From the NCBI GenBank assembly GCA_907163375.1, contig CAJQUW010010459.1:62001-126000 (forward strand): a DNA stretch of 64,000 bases, read 5' to 3'. Positions 13,529 through 28,500 of this stretch are shown piece by piece. The stretch comes from Prostheceraeus crozeri. Taxonomy: Eukaryota; Platyhelminthes; Polycladida; Euryleptidae. Each line of letters starts with the position of its first letter. Position 1 is the first letter of the stretch. A model generated the notes under the pieces. That model made no database searches. It was not told the origin of the DNA and saw only the letters and a list, made by a program, of their open reading frames with translations. A program made the translations under genes and the position numbers.

Positions 13529-16500
13529 CTGTAAAAAGAGAATCATTCGACTAAGAATTCGGTGAAACATAATACTTTCAAATGAAATCAAAAATTCAAT
13601 GCCTCAGAAAGGTATACAAAAGATGGTTTAGCGTCACTAAGAAATAGCAATTCACCCAAGAAAAAAACGGAAAATCGGGAAAAACCGGGGTTTGAATGCA
13701 TAAATTTGAAATAATTACATTCGATAAATTTCGCAAAAAACGGAAAAGACGAAAACTTGCGATCCCTGTCGTCACTACTCCCGCTTACTGGGGGCTTGGG
13801 CGGTGCTGACTCAGTCAGACTTGAATCAAGAGCATTGTGATCTTTTAGCCTCTGTTCTATAGATCATTAAAAGAGACAAGTTAAAGGTATCAAAAGATAA
13901 TTATTCGTTGCATGCTATAGCAATTGCTGAACTACGAACATCCAAGGTTTCGATCCAAAAATCCAAAAATAATAGAGACATAATGCGAGCTGAAGCAGAT
14001 GAAGTTATTCCCTTATAAAACAAAAGTTGGTTATCACATTCACATATATGCTATAGGTTTGCAGTTCCAGAAATTTGATCTCAATACAACAGCTTTTAAC
14101 TCGAATCACGAACACGATCGCACTGCTTTAACACGACACGAATTCCAAAACGCCTACGTATAATTAAATTCAAAACAGAAGTTCCACAATTTACTTTTGA
14201 TGAACTATCTTATGTATGTACGTGGTGTGATCCAAAATGTCCCGGACTAACCTACTTGCAGATAACCTGTGATAACGAATACTACTTCAGATGTAAATTT
14301 AGGTCTTTAAGGCATGAGAAATATGGTTTCCGAAATTTTTCCGGTCAGTTTTCTATTTTTTCAAAATTTTCAAACATTTTTGTCTGAATTTCAAGATTTT
14401 CCTATAAATTCTAGCGATTTAGAATTAATATATTTAGATTAACTTGACAGTTAAGCTATCACTAATAACCTGACTAATAATTAACGAAAATAAAAAAAGA
14501 AAAACAAATGTTTTTGTTCCAAAAACATTGCCTTTTCAATTATGAGCCTTAGCATTCGTCACCTTTTTAGCCAACGAAGTCCACAATTCACAAAAAGCTT
14601 TATGAAAAAATTCCGTGTCCAAAGATCAATAAACTCCAGTAACGGCACCCCGCAGTTTCAACTGGCGATTCAAAATGGTGTCCACGAAGATGCTTTTTGA
14701 GAATCTACAACAGATAAAGTCACTTGGGGCCAAGCAGGTGAATAAGGAGGATGGCTCAATAGTTGATCCGTTTTCTCGTTAATGCCTGGTTGTCTCCTGC
14801 GAGAGTACTCGGAGCATTGTCCATGAAGCAAGTAGAGGGAAATGTTTTCGTGGCTTTCTTAGTTTCTTCCCGCATCAGATAACAGATTGGCGAATAATAT
14901 TCGCATGATTCTTATCCTTTATCCGCAAAGTCCAACTCAGGTTGGATTCCCTCACAGGTTATCTGCAAGTAGGTTAGTCCGGGACATTTTGGATCACACC
15001 ACGTATCACATCAATTATCACTGTATCACTTAAACATTAAAGTTATAAAAACAGCATAACGGCAAAATGATCAAATATTAGTGGCATACTGGCATAACTG
15101 ACATTCTGGCAACTACTTAGTGGCATGGACAGTCGTCTTACAAACACTTTTATAATGAAAAGGAGCTGAGGAACGGGTAAACATTATCTTAACAGGGCAA
15201 CATTATCTACCATGTATTGAAAAATAAATGTAGCCAAACCTACGCTTGTCATTCACGGCAACCAAGTACGGTTAAATTGGTTTCGAATGCCGGGCCGTGC
15301 TTGCTCCCCAACCGTGCCTGGAAAAATGCCGGGTAATGGCCGTGCCCGTACCCGGTCGAGCCTTAGATAAGCTGTCTATCAAGTTACTCTGGGAACTCCT
15401 GTTTTCTCAAGCTGAGGTACTGGCCAGCGTACTCGGCCCACCATCGCAGAGGATTCATACAGGAGTCGGTTGATGCTGATGGTTCGTCCATATATTGTAT
15501 TTGTAAACTGTATTGTGTACTCAGCCGATCTAGCTGCGCAAGCGCAATAAAGGAGTGCTGCTTATAATAATGCATCCTTCATCGTCTTGGAGTCAAATAG
15601 ATTCCACAGTAGGTAACTTACAGCTAGAACATGTTAAGTTATCATTTTTTCAGAATTATCTCAAGCTAAAAATTTACAATGAATCCTTGTCAACATGAAA
15701 ATATAGCACGACTCTAGTTGCCATAACACGAGATATACACGAATGACAGGGCTCACCACGACACGAAGCACGATAGTTCACGTTTCACAGCGCAGACCTC
15801 CAGTACAAAACGTAAAGAACATAATTATCAGCTTTTATATTTGATAGAAAAATCTTTACACTTCCTCTCCGCATCGCGTCACATCAACACTATAGTATCT
15901 TCTCTGTCCATGTGAAGGGATTGATGGGAGGGGCGGTATTGTAAATGCTAACTATAATAGGCTATATACAATGAGACCACACCTGATGATATCCACATTA
16001 ATACAATATAGGTAGGCATTATATTCAGGATACAGTACCTGTATTTTGTGTAGGATACAGTACAGATGTCAATATTTGTTGCAGCTCCTGATTGCGATAG
16101 GTTTGCGTCCGTTGTAGGCATACAGTATAAAGACCCTTTTACTAGTAATTAATGTAATATTACCGTTCATTAATGCCAGTAGTACAGTGTGTGCAGCAAG
16201 ATTGCCCACCCTATCAAATTTGTAAAAAGTACGAATACCTTCATTGCACATTTATAATACAAATAAATATTGAACAAACATTTCAGTGCTGAAGGAATGG
16301 TCTGCAAAACGTAAAAAGAAACAAAACAACTAAAAGCGTATGGAGCTACTTCTAAAGGAAATGCACTCCTAAAAAATGAACAGGATTGAGCAATTTTGCT
16401 GTACAACACTGCAATTGGCCTTTGCAACACCTGCTTTGACAATATCGTTGAGATAATTAATGTCGAACGAAAGCAAAATTGTTCAGAATAATAATATTAC

Positions 16501-19500
16501 GTGATTAGTATTTGGCAAGAAGCGCGATGAAACCGAACAGCAGTATCCTGTCACACCTGTGACCGCTGCAGTCGGGATCGGCTCTCACGAAATATTTTTG
16601 AATACTCACTGATGCTGACTAATACCAATAATAGAACGCACATTGCATCTTCAGTGCTATGATGGAATCTCATATCAACTATGACTGACGCATCATTAAG
16701 TGTTTCATACTAATTTCGATGTATTACATAATAAAACTTAACTTATCATATGGGATCTGAAGACCAATTATTAAATATCCAGATGACTGATCCTGCTCCT
16801 GTATTGATAATTGATTCAATTCATCTGCAGAAATGAATTGAATATTGAATATATGGAAACCAATGCCGAGTGTAATGGGTTCACTTAATAATTACCTTAA
16901 ATTAGTCACAACATTTGCGACGGATCCAGAATTGGAACAGCATTGAATTACGTACTTTACACATTAATAGTCATCATGATTGTACAACGCATGTAATGAG
17001 TACATGCTAATAAAATTACTTTCACATATATTAATTTCTTGTATTTCATAACATAAAATTGGTGTCATTTATTGTTCAGCCATATATGTTCAGCCAATAT
17101 GGTGAATTCAGGGGCTGGCCAAGTGGTAACGAAATTTCATTTTCACTGCTAACATGACTGCTACTCAGTCAGTGAAGATATTTTTTCCTTTTGAAATGTG
17201 TCATGTGGGACACTTCGGTGGGCTCTTCAATGACACATAAAATAATTTTTGAAAAATTCATTTTCTTCAATCTGTGTCCATAAAACTGCTCGGTAACGGA
17301 ATTTCAAAAAAGTTTACATCACTTTTACAGGTATGTAGCACATGTCTCATAACATGCTGTTCCATTATAAAAATAGCGTATATGGTGAATGCCAATCTGT
17401 TCAAGAGTTTATAGACAATGTTATCACCAGATATTGTCCTAGTTGTGATAATTATTCCTTTAATAAAATAAAAAATAATCGGTGCGGCATGATAACGGAA
17501 TTTCAAATGATCTCTAAGTCCTAAAACCAGATATAAGTTCCCTTTGCTAATTTCTTTCCTTACTCCTTATTACCACATCCACTTTCAAACCACATCACAG
17601 CCCATAATTATATCATAGCAACATGCATAAATAGAAATGCTCCAGGGATTCCCAGGACTCGAGAGTTATTGGAAAACAATCGAAGGTATTGATGATATCG
17701 TTTTCTTTCATTTCATGTTGCCCAATGGTGGAACAAAATGAATTCATTTCTCTTACAGCAACCTATGAAATTATGATCATCGTATTATTGTCAGCATAAT
17801 AAACTTTCTAGGCTTATATAGGTAGTACATTAGGCCTACAGACAAAGTATGGATGTATTAAATGGTCAAATAGACATTCAACTCGAGAAAATAATCTATT
17901 GCATATGAGTACACTTGTGACATATCCCTCGGCTTATTCATTGGACATTTACGCAAATTGACGTAGTGGGTAGTAATAATGCATCTGTATTGGTTCCCCC
18001 CCACACTCACAACTCTTTTCGGGTTCCCCTCCACAGTGCTTCATGATTGAAAAACAACCCTCTATGCTCATTTTAGGACGTTATACATTACGGATATGAT
18101 GACATTGAAGGGAGCAAGCACTTTGATGTGGGAGTGTATGTTTGAAACATTTGAGATTTAAACGGCGTGATGAATGAATCACAATCGTAACTAGATTTGT
18201 TAACATGAATCTCGATAGCATTCAACATGACTACAGTATGCAGTGTTAGCGTGGTCATGCAAAAACGTGGTCTTCTTCACAGTAGACGTTTCTGTGAAAG
18301 TGGACATTGGTCCTCATATAAAGTGACAGAGAGGGTGCAGATGCGGAGCGAATGTACTGTAGGCAGTAGAAATAGAGACAGCAGCTGAAAATTTGAACTT
18401 GACTTCAACACAAATCCTACCTAGATATTCATCGTTTAGTGCATTTAATGAGTATATGTGCCTACACAATCATCAATATTTGTCAAGATAAGTGTAACGA
18501 TGAGCAACTACTTAATTTGATGGGATTAATTAACATTCATAAAAAATGTGAGGGAGACCTGAAGATTCCCACATCACTCTGCACAATTATTTTAATCTTG
18601 ACAATCTGCAAATCATATTTTTCCACCGATGACTAGCGTCAGACATTATTCAGTAGTAGGCTGTGTGCCTTCGTTGTGTATAGTTACACAGACAACAATG
18701 TATCCTTAATCATAGAGCTGAATCATTTATATTTATTTGCTTTATTTTTACCTCAAATAATTTAATCATTTTGCTCTCTTAAATCAACAGAAGTATTGAC
18801 TCAGCAGGCCTATATCTAGGTGATAGCTATTGTTTTACAATCTCAACCAAGAATGGAATTATAAGTTCTGATAATAGACGAAAATACTCGTAGAAAGATG
18901 GCATGTCACATGGGTATTGTAGTCGGGGTAGAAACCAGCACAAGAGAAGCTTTTATGTGATTTTATGACTTGATGAACATTTGAAACTCCGTTACCGGTA
19001 ACGGAATTTCATAAAAATGTTACCTTATTTAACAATGAAAAACGTCAAAATTTCGATAGCTGAATATACAACGTGTGAACATGCATCAATATGCTTTCTT
19101 TCTGATGAAATTCAGTTCCTCACACAAAAATGATTATGAGTGACAACAAAAACATGGAAACTTTGGTAACGGAATTTCAACTGCATGTGTTTAATTTCAC
19201 CTAGAAAAATGAGGTTCAAAGATTTTATGACTATATCACCTGTCATATAATTACTAAGCATTACCAAGTGATTACATATCCACAGATAAATAGATTCCCA
19301 CACATCAGTATTGATGAAAATCAAGAGCTTGAATATTAGGCTTGATAAGTGACAAACGCGACGTCAAAAACATTTTTTTTTCGCCAAACTTCAAACATCG
19401 ACTACTATTGAACCACAGAAGATAGGACAAAAATGAGACATGGGAACTAGAGAATCAGAGCTTGTCAGAAGTATGAAGGAGAAAAACATAACTTGAATTT

Positions 19501-22500
19501 CATTTTTCACTCGACATGTTAACTTTCGCGTGGCCAAGCCCTCAGATAGAAACCAAACAGCGCTGTGTTGATCCATCCAAACTTAATTCTGTCGGCATCA
19601 AAATAACTCATTGAAATATAATATCAAAAAATATAGTTTAATTTATAGTTTAATCATCCGATCAACTTGATCACTAATTTACTACTCAAACAATGAGAAC
19701 TTTGAACACGTTGAAGACAATGAAACAACGTGGTCATTGCGATCTTTAAACGTCAATTATTCATGCATTCAAATCAATCAAATTTGCTATCTTGAATTTG
19801 AATGCTCGACAACTGAAATCAAAACTCCAGCGGGGTTATGACTTGACATTTCTAGTCAGTCAATATCAAAGTTGGGTCATTTTGTAAAAAAATTGAAATC
19901 GTCTTTCTCTCCGCTAGCATCGAATATTGAGCGAACTAGGTCTATAAGGTTTCATCCGACATCAGACGCTTCAGCTATCTCGCCAACCGAGCGATTACAA
20001 AACTCATTCTGTGATTTTGGCTATTCATCAGCTTCACTTACTTTGTCTTCATGCAGTTGCTTGAATTGATTTTCAAATGTGCGAGATTTTCAAATATTGC
20101 GAGATGGAAGAATAAACCGTCTTTTAGTATCAATAGCCTTTGCTAATATGATTGCATAATTTTTTACTAAATTATAAATTCAACAATTCAATGTCTCCGG
20201 CTTTCACGAGATCGAAATGATATTTCAATGGGCCCTGCTCCTGCCATCACCATGATAAATGGCGTTAGCAGTTCGAGGACTGGGTTCGATTCCCAGCCGG
20301 CGAGCCATTTTTCAAGGTAGTGCCAAGAGCAAGGCGCATTGAAATATCATTTTGATCTCGTGAAAGCGGGAGGCATTGAATTGCTAGATCGATTCTCCGA
20401 GGTACCCTGGAAGCGGTTGCTATTGTAAACTATAAATCAAGTATGTCCCAAGATGTCAAATTTGATTCATTTGACTCATAGTGTTCAACTATTTATCAAG
20501 ATATGCAGGTATGGCTATCGATTCTTTGCTCGACAGTAGTCTCCAGCAGTTAGATTGAACAAATACGAGGAAATTCTAACTAAAATCACATATCTACTTG
20601 TCCAAATAATAATAACTTTATTTAAGCTCGAAATAAATTAACTATATTTGATAAATCTGTCAACCATGGGCTTTTTCGCAAAATAAAATTCAGAGTCGTA
20701 GAGCATATTGGATCAGCCTGTTTAACTGTCAACTATTGTGATTATTTCGCATTAAAACTTTTGTGCGATGGTTTATAAAATTAATTACTGAGGTTACACT
20801 GAATGTGAATGAAAACTGCTGTGAATGTGAATGCAACCGTGATCTATTTCTAAGTTGTGACTTGCTAATCAGAGAAGTCTGCTATCACAATTTTACGAGA
20901 AATCGTTATTTTTCTTTATAAATGAATATCAATTCATGTTTTTGCAATAAATATATCGGTGCTAAGCTGTTTACCTTCCCCTACACACAGTTTCCGATCG
21001 GATTCATTTTCATTCATGGTTACGTTCATTTTACGGGGAGAAACTTGGTTTTCAATTTTGTAGCGCACTATTATTTTCTCCGATTTCTAATATATTCCCC
21101 CCCAAGACTTTTTCACTATCTTGTGCATACAATAGCACACGAGAATATTATCTTATTTCCCAACTGCCTCCGTGTTACTCTTTTCATTCAAAGAAGTAGT
21201 AAGTAATAACCCAACAATAAAGAAACATTTTAAAATACTTTTGCAATGAGTGTTATGATCTTGCAATGCTATCCAGAAAGTAGAACAGACTTACTAAATA
21301 TAAACAGGGAATGTTCTATCGACCATTACTCACCATTTCGATGACTAGAAGTATCAATAGTAAACGGCTTTAGAAATAGACAAAATGACCTTCGAGATTG
21401 AGTTTTCAGCAAGAATTATTTTTTGATAAATCAAAAGTTAACAACTAACTTACAAGGAACTGGTGTGTTCAAAATTCATAAATACCTAAACAATTGAAAA
21501 ATACATGAAATACCTTTTGTTAGTAAAACGCAACCACATAGAACTGAAATCAAATTTGCAGTGTTTCACAAGAGCTTTAATGATTTTTCATTCATGTTGA
21601 TTGTGCTTCTTGCGTGTAAAATGCAGGCAAAAACGTCAGATCAAAAGTAAACGACTTCTCAGTGTCAGATTTATACTGTGTCCGGATATCATCAATAAGT
21701 CACCTATTTATGTCATCATCAGTCAGCACATGACTCAGCACTACGCATGTTCTATTGATGCATCAGCATTAATGATGATGGAGCCTCCAGTTTTCAGAGC
21801 TGCTTTAAGGCGCTGAAGATCATAAGTCCATCGGTAATTTTTGATGAACTGAAGGTATACCTAATTAGCCCATCATTCAAATTGAACCACCACATTGATC
21901 AACATAACTGCATGAATTGATCAACGAATAATCCTGCCATTGAATTAGAGTTTGATTTTCCTGGAGTGACAATGTCCTGTGTCCTTCCATCCTCAGGACC
22001 TATTGGGCCTGATTTTTTATTATGTAATCTACGATATCGAAAGAGAAATTCTGTTAAATGCTATTTTATTGACAACCTTGTCCCCATGCTACTGGGTCTA
22101 GAACTTCAAGACCAGGTAAAATTTTGTGACATTTTGTAGATGTCCTGAAGGACAAAATATACCGGAGAAAACCAGAAACGATTAGATCATAATGTGTCAT
22201 AACAGCATATCAAGCAGTTTATCTGTCACCTCAAGTCGCGCTCGAAGATGTGAATAATATGATAGAAATTTTGAGCTATATTCATGTCACCGGTCTATTA
22301 GAATGATATTCGCACCGAAAGAACATTATAACGCGATTTTATCTTTGATTACTTCAGTTTTACTTCGCTTTCATTTGTGTCATCATTACCATTCCGTTAT
22401 TGCTGTCATTGTATTAACTTCTGAAATATGTTAATGACGCGATTTGATTAATCACTTAAAAAACGTGGAAATTTTACGAAATTACGGCTAGGCGTTGCAA

Positions 22501-25500
22501 CAGTGTTTGTATTGCATTAAACCTACCTGTAAATGTTTTCAAATCAAATTTTCCTTCCGGGTATAGGCACTACCTAAATACACTTTTCGATTGAGATGAA
22601 GTCAACTTACTTTTAATTTCACTCCACGTTGTGTTCTCTGAATTAGATAATGAGAAATCCGACTGGGACTATAGAAGACCGGCACTTTGACAGAAAGGGC
22701 GTAACAACCAGGATGAGAGACTGAGTCCCGGACCACGAAACTCCCCTCCTCCTCTTGAGCCAGCAGCTCGAGAGCAATTTCACGTGGTATCGAGGGCATG
22801 TACCAAGGTACTCGAGATAACCATTCCTCCTCTGATGAAGGTGCTGAGTTGCCAACACCACGCTGGCCACCGCCACTGCTACCACTATTTCCACTACCGA
22901 CTGTCGAGGTGGGCTGTTGATCGTATTTATGCAGTGAATTGAATCTGGAAGAATGATTGATATTCACAACCAACAACCAGATGTGATGCTTTATACAATT
23001 CAAAATATACTGCATCCATCACTTACTAAAACAAAAGCAAACTGACATTGCTAGCTATCCGAAATCAATAACAGGCGGGTGAGTGACCATCAATACACAT
23101 GATATTTCTAGTTTTTTAACATACCTACCGCATCTGGACACAAATAATTTCGACGGAAGCAGGCGTTTGAGATGTGGTATAGGAGCAGGGTGGCAGGCAT
23201 ACCTGAGATTATAAAAAAACAATGCCTACGATCCAGACAAAGTTGGATAACTTGTTAGCCAAGATAAAACGGAATGAGTGAAGTAAAACATTATCACATA
23301 AATGAGCTTCTATAGAATACGTATCTTTAAACTAATACAATTCCTATTTTGTGACCGATTGTCATTTCATTAGTTTATAATATGCAAAGTATATGAAACA
23401 TTGAGTAAAATGTGATTTAGTTTGTTGTAATCAAGAAAACCAAACGTATTAAAGCACACGGTCATTGAAAATTAGTTTTAACCCGATAATACGAAGTGCA
23501 GGGTGGAGGGGGAAGGTCTTAATTTTTATTGCATATTTGCACGAACATATCTCGTGAACCCACCAGAAGATGAAAACCCTTCGAGTGCTGTTCTGAAGTT
23601 CCACCAACGGAGACGGAACAATATCTACGAAAAATGTTTTCGGACACCCCTAATTTTGATGAAAATAATAATTTTTACCGACCCCAATATTTGGAGCTGC
23701 ATGATTTTCGTAATTATTTTTTGTACCCATGTTTCCGTACATTTCATATAATATATACGTAAATTAGTAGTTAAGACAAAAAATAATTCTTTCAATGACA
23801 ATCTATGTTCGTCAATCTGAAAACGTGTTAACATTACATTTACAAAAAAATTGCTATCAGAGATCAGAATCCTCAGGTCCTGCGACTTATTCTTCAATGT
23901 CGAATCTAACTGAGGAGTCCACTACACCAGCCAAATATTGTAGGCCTACATCCCACAGATTCCCCCCTCCCTTTGTTAAAACGCTTTCCTGAAGGTAGTT
24001 GCAACAATATTGGCATCTATAATTATTAAACCCATGATGTTTGTCAACTTGATAAAAAAGGTGTATATGCACATTTCAATTCATAATGAATCATTTGGAT
24101 TCATAAGCAACATTTCATCAGGGTGTCCGCGCAAATTTGAATGAAAATTTCCAGGTGTTTTCCAGGATTTCCAGGGCAAAATTCATTTTCCAGGTTTTCC
24201 AGGGAGCGCGGACACCCTGTTTCATGCTTCAAGCAAACTATTTAAAACTGCAGGGAAAACCGCTTGAATATGCTCATGACAAATGCTCTGAATTTTTTTC
24301 AAGCTGTTACAAAAAATGCGATTTTTTCTTCTAAAATTTCGAACATATGTGACCGCGTTTGCAGGAATTGGACTGCATTATATTGGGAGACTGGGTACAT
24401 TCGTTCATCGCAGTTTACGTAAAAATTATTGATTGAATTGACTTCTCATGAAGATGTGTCAATACTTAGCCTCATATTCCAACATGCCTGCAAAATCTGC
24501 AGATGCCAAGATACCCACGTCATGTTGAGTTAAATAATAACTTTTTGACCTTTACCGAAATTTTTCATTTTCACATCCTGATGTATTGGTTAGGTCTATC
24601 TCCGAAATTTGAGCGTTATGAATTAATCCTAACGTATAAAGATGATTCATTGTTGCCCCTTAGAACAGCGTCTTTTCATCGAAGGAAATTTCGATTTAGT
24701 TACAATTAACGACAAGGGGCACATATGTACAGGACCTTTTCGATTTGCCGTTTCAATAATTGAATTTGTGGCCTAAATGGACTGGTTGACTTTAAGATAC
24801 ATGCATGACTGCAGAAATTATAAGAATATGAAATAGAAATCTAACACAAAAGCCTTTTTGGAACCTAGCCCACTTACGGCACAAATGAGCTGAAAATGCG
24901 CATTTTATGTCAAACAACCCATTCGAATAAGATGAGGACGATTATAATTTGCCAGCAACGAATGAAGCGAAAGGATCTGCACGCAAAAACGATTATAACC
25001 ACTGCAGGAAAATTCCGATGATAGCACCTGCAGCAGTAAAGTGACACCTAGTTTCGATTCGTGGCTCTTGACGAAAGAATATCAACTTCTTAATACGTTG
25101 CCCGCAAAACCAATTGATGATACAATTGATGAGGATTGGGACCACGCTCAAGAATGGCTACTGAATCGTCGATGAATCAAGAATAATATTCAAAATAGAT
25201 GTGACTGACATCTTTCCATATATTTGACAGCATTCGTCAGATAATGGAACTAGTTCAGGGAACTTGTGGCATGGACACAAGGTTCGCGTGCGCTAAATGA
25301 AAAGTGTTGACAAAAATTAAATTGAGACTTTACTTGTTTCTTATACTACATAATTTTTGGAATATTGAATCGCCGAATTTATTTGTCTAATATAGATAAA
25401 TAAATTATTATTATTGATAAATTATTAATTAAATTATTGATAAATAAATCAAAAGTTTTTGAAAAGCAAAATTCATAGAATATTTGAGTATTTAGAACAA

Positions 25501-28500
25501 TTCCATGATAAAATATATATGCACGAAAGTGCCCCACTACCTGCACGACTCTACTCCCAAAAGGGGCAAGCTTGTGTCTGTCAGAAGACAATTTTATGCA
25601 ACAAGTTAAGTTACTCAACCTGAAATTTTCATCACGAAAAGCATCTAACAGTAACATTTCAGAAACAGTGAGCAAATTTCTATTCTCGCGACAAGTGATA
25701 AAAAATCTTAGTTTTTCATTCTTTTGCACGAATGTTTTCCACCCTGCCCAACTGTAACGGCTAATTTTGCAACAGTCCTCCTACACCGGAATGTAGTAGT
25801 CACCAGCTTCATAAGTTAACTTTAGACATTAAAAATAAGATTACATAGCTAGCTAACCAAAGACATGATGGTTCCGGAATGTTCCTTTGAACGACCTATT
25901 TTCCTCGAAGATGTAATCAGTCGGCAACTTTCACAAACTAATGCATCTAAATAAAACTCAAGCGATGCAAAAAATGATGATATTCAACAATAAAGTTTGA
26001 CAAAATTTTAAACGAAAGTCTTTCGCCAAAATCAGTAACAGGATGAGCGTGAAAAACACGTATGTCGATACGCATATAAGGTGCAAGTGTTTAACAATGT
26101 ATACGGTCATCCTAAAACTTGATTGACGCAACAAACTAAGGAGCCTATCATGCGGAAAATTACAAAAATGGATGATAATTATCAAGTTTGTAGTCGAGAA
26201 TCACACTTATTTACGCACTTGACTTAATGGTTAATATTTCCAGTTCATGTCTGAGTCTCTTTCCTTCTTTCTTCCTTCGCTTAAAGCATCGGAGCCTGTC
26301 TTTTTTCGTCTTTTCGCGAACCGTCATCCTGTTGTTTCATTCCTCTTCTCTTCGTTCCACTTTCTGTATCGCCGATTTGCTTTCCTTGCTTGCTATGCGA
26401 CTTATGTTTTAAGTAACTTATGACGACTTATGACTTAAGTAGTACCACCACTATTTCTGTTTCATTCTAACATGATCTATCTACACATGTTCGTGATATC
26501 GAACTGACTTTCATACTAAAATAGACACGAGACACGATAGTCAACATGATACTGATGCCTTTATCGAACTGCTTAATTCAGTGCAAAGATGTGAATGATT
26601 AATTGATTTCTAAATTATGCAATTCAGTGATAAACCTTAAATAAACCAGGATATTTGTCAACAATATAGCTACCTTCTCTGTGTTATACGTTTCTGAAGA
26701 TGTGGGTAACGCTCCCGTCGGTATATGCAGCAGCAAATTCGCATGTTCCAACGTAGTAAGAAATGAGGCAACAACAGACCTTCACTTTATGTGCAACTAT
26801 TTCAATGGTCTTCCAAACTAGCAAGTGAATAAATAAGATTATATGAACCGTGTCACTTCATATTTAACAATTCTTTAACGGCCGTGTAGCAAATCCAATT
26901 AGTCACGCGAAGTTTCAGGAACAATAAGACCGCATGACAGAGCTAATTGTATTAAATGACCACGAGCAACTGTAAATGTTGTCTGTTCCAACTGATTGAA
27001 GAAGTAGTCCGCAAATTACACATTTCAAAAGCGGCTGATAGAAACCAGAGACATAAGTGATACTGATTACAATCTGAAAGCGTAAAACTCAACCTTTCGT
27101 GAAGGACAATGTGCCATTGACACCTAAGAACTGGGATCAAGAGAAGTTTTTTTTAAAAAAAGAAGGAAGTCAGGTTACATGCGGAGTTTGTGTTGGGGAG
27201 AGGAGTTGTACAAATCAAGTGAAAGACCAACCATGCCACAAGGCGGAGAAATAAGGGGAGCAATAATGGAAGATACAAGAATTACTGAAATGAGAAAGCT
27301 GAGCGGTGTTATGAAGGAGAAGAGGAAGCAGAACGATGAATGGGTGGGGCGCAAACGACTACAATGGTTTGGACATGTGTTACGCGAAAGTGTAGCTAGA
27401 TAAGCAATGACAAATGAGATTGATGGAAAAATTATAGTAAGGGTGGAGAGAGCAAAGAGCGTCATGAGGAGCGTTTTACTTGAATTGGGAATGCCACGGA
27501 CATCCGCTTCTGCAACTGCTCATCCCCTGTCTTCCAAGTGAAAACTTATCCCTGACTCTGCCTGCTTTGTTTCACTCGAAAATGAATTTTGCTACATACA
27601 ACTTCTTTATCCTTAATTTTGATCATCATAAGACAAAGAGAAGGACAGAATGTTGTAGTGGTCCATCACAACATCTGCTAATGGCGAAGCATGTGACTTT
27701 AATTCTCAACAAGGTTTCCCTTTTATTCCCAATGAGCTTTCATCGGCATTGCAGACCACAGCACAGGCGCTACGCACCGAGAATCGAAGCATAGAAAATC
27801 AAAAATTGAGCGAGAGGAATCATTTCTCACCTGGTGGGAATTGGAGGCGGTGGTGTGTGCTGCTGTTGCTGGGCTGAGGTTTGTTGCTGGAGAGCAGAGG
27901 TAGATAACGGCCCCATCGGCGCTTCTTCAGGTAAGACTGGAACCACCGTCCGACTGGCAGCTTGTCGCACGGGTTCCTCTTCCAACGGGCAGTCAGCGGT
28001 CGGAGGCGGCGGCAGGGGCCTATGTCGTCGACTCTCGTCCGATTCTTGTCTTGGGTAGGGCTGTTGTGAGAATTGCTGCAGCTGATATTCCTGACTCGCC
28101 ACTTGCTGCTGGGCTGGAGACTGAGCGGGCTGAGCATCCATTCTCTCTTTAAAGGCAACGACTGGACTGCCGTAGGCCTTGTTTCCAGCAGGTTGCTGCT
28201 GCTGCTGTACTTGCTGTTGTGGTGCTGGCTGTTGTTGTCTACCCCAAGAAGACGCTTGCCCTGAGACAGTTGTTTCTGATTGTGGCGGTGACTGCTGAGA
28301 TTGTGATGGAGACTGTTGAGCGGCAGTGGATTGAGACTGAGAGAGTTGGCGTTGCCTGTTTGGCTGCTGATTCTGTTCGGAGTGTTTGGTCTGAGATTTA
28401 CCGTATGAAGGAGGTTTGTCATTGGATTCATTTGTGGGTTTCTGGTTGATTATTTCACTGTTTAAAGAGGAAGCTGTGTTCTGGCGAGGATATCTGTAAA

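Noticed and set aside
20249-20307. tRNA gene at the T-arm-like sequence
   Set aside because: Only the T-arm and B-box are convincing. No acceptor stem pairing, anticodon arm or correctly spaced A-box.
27827-28449. Other open frames across the exon 6 region on both strands
   Set aside because: They are by-products of the CAG-rich exon 6. Only the frame that joins exons 5 and 7 in phase is kept.
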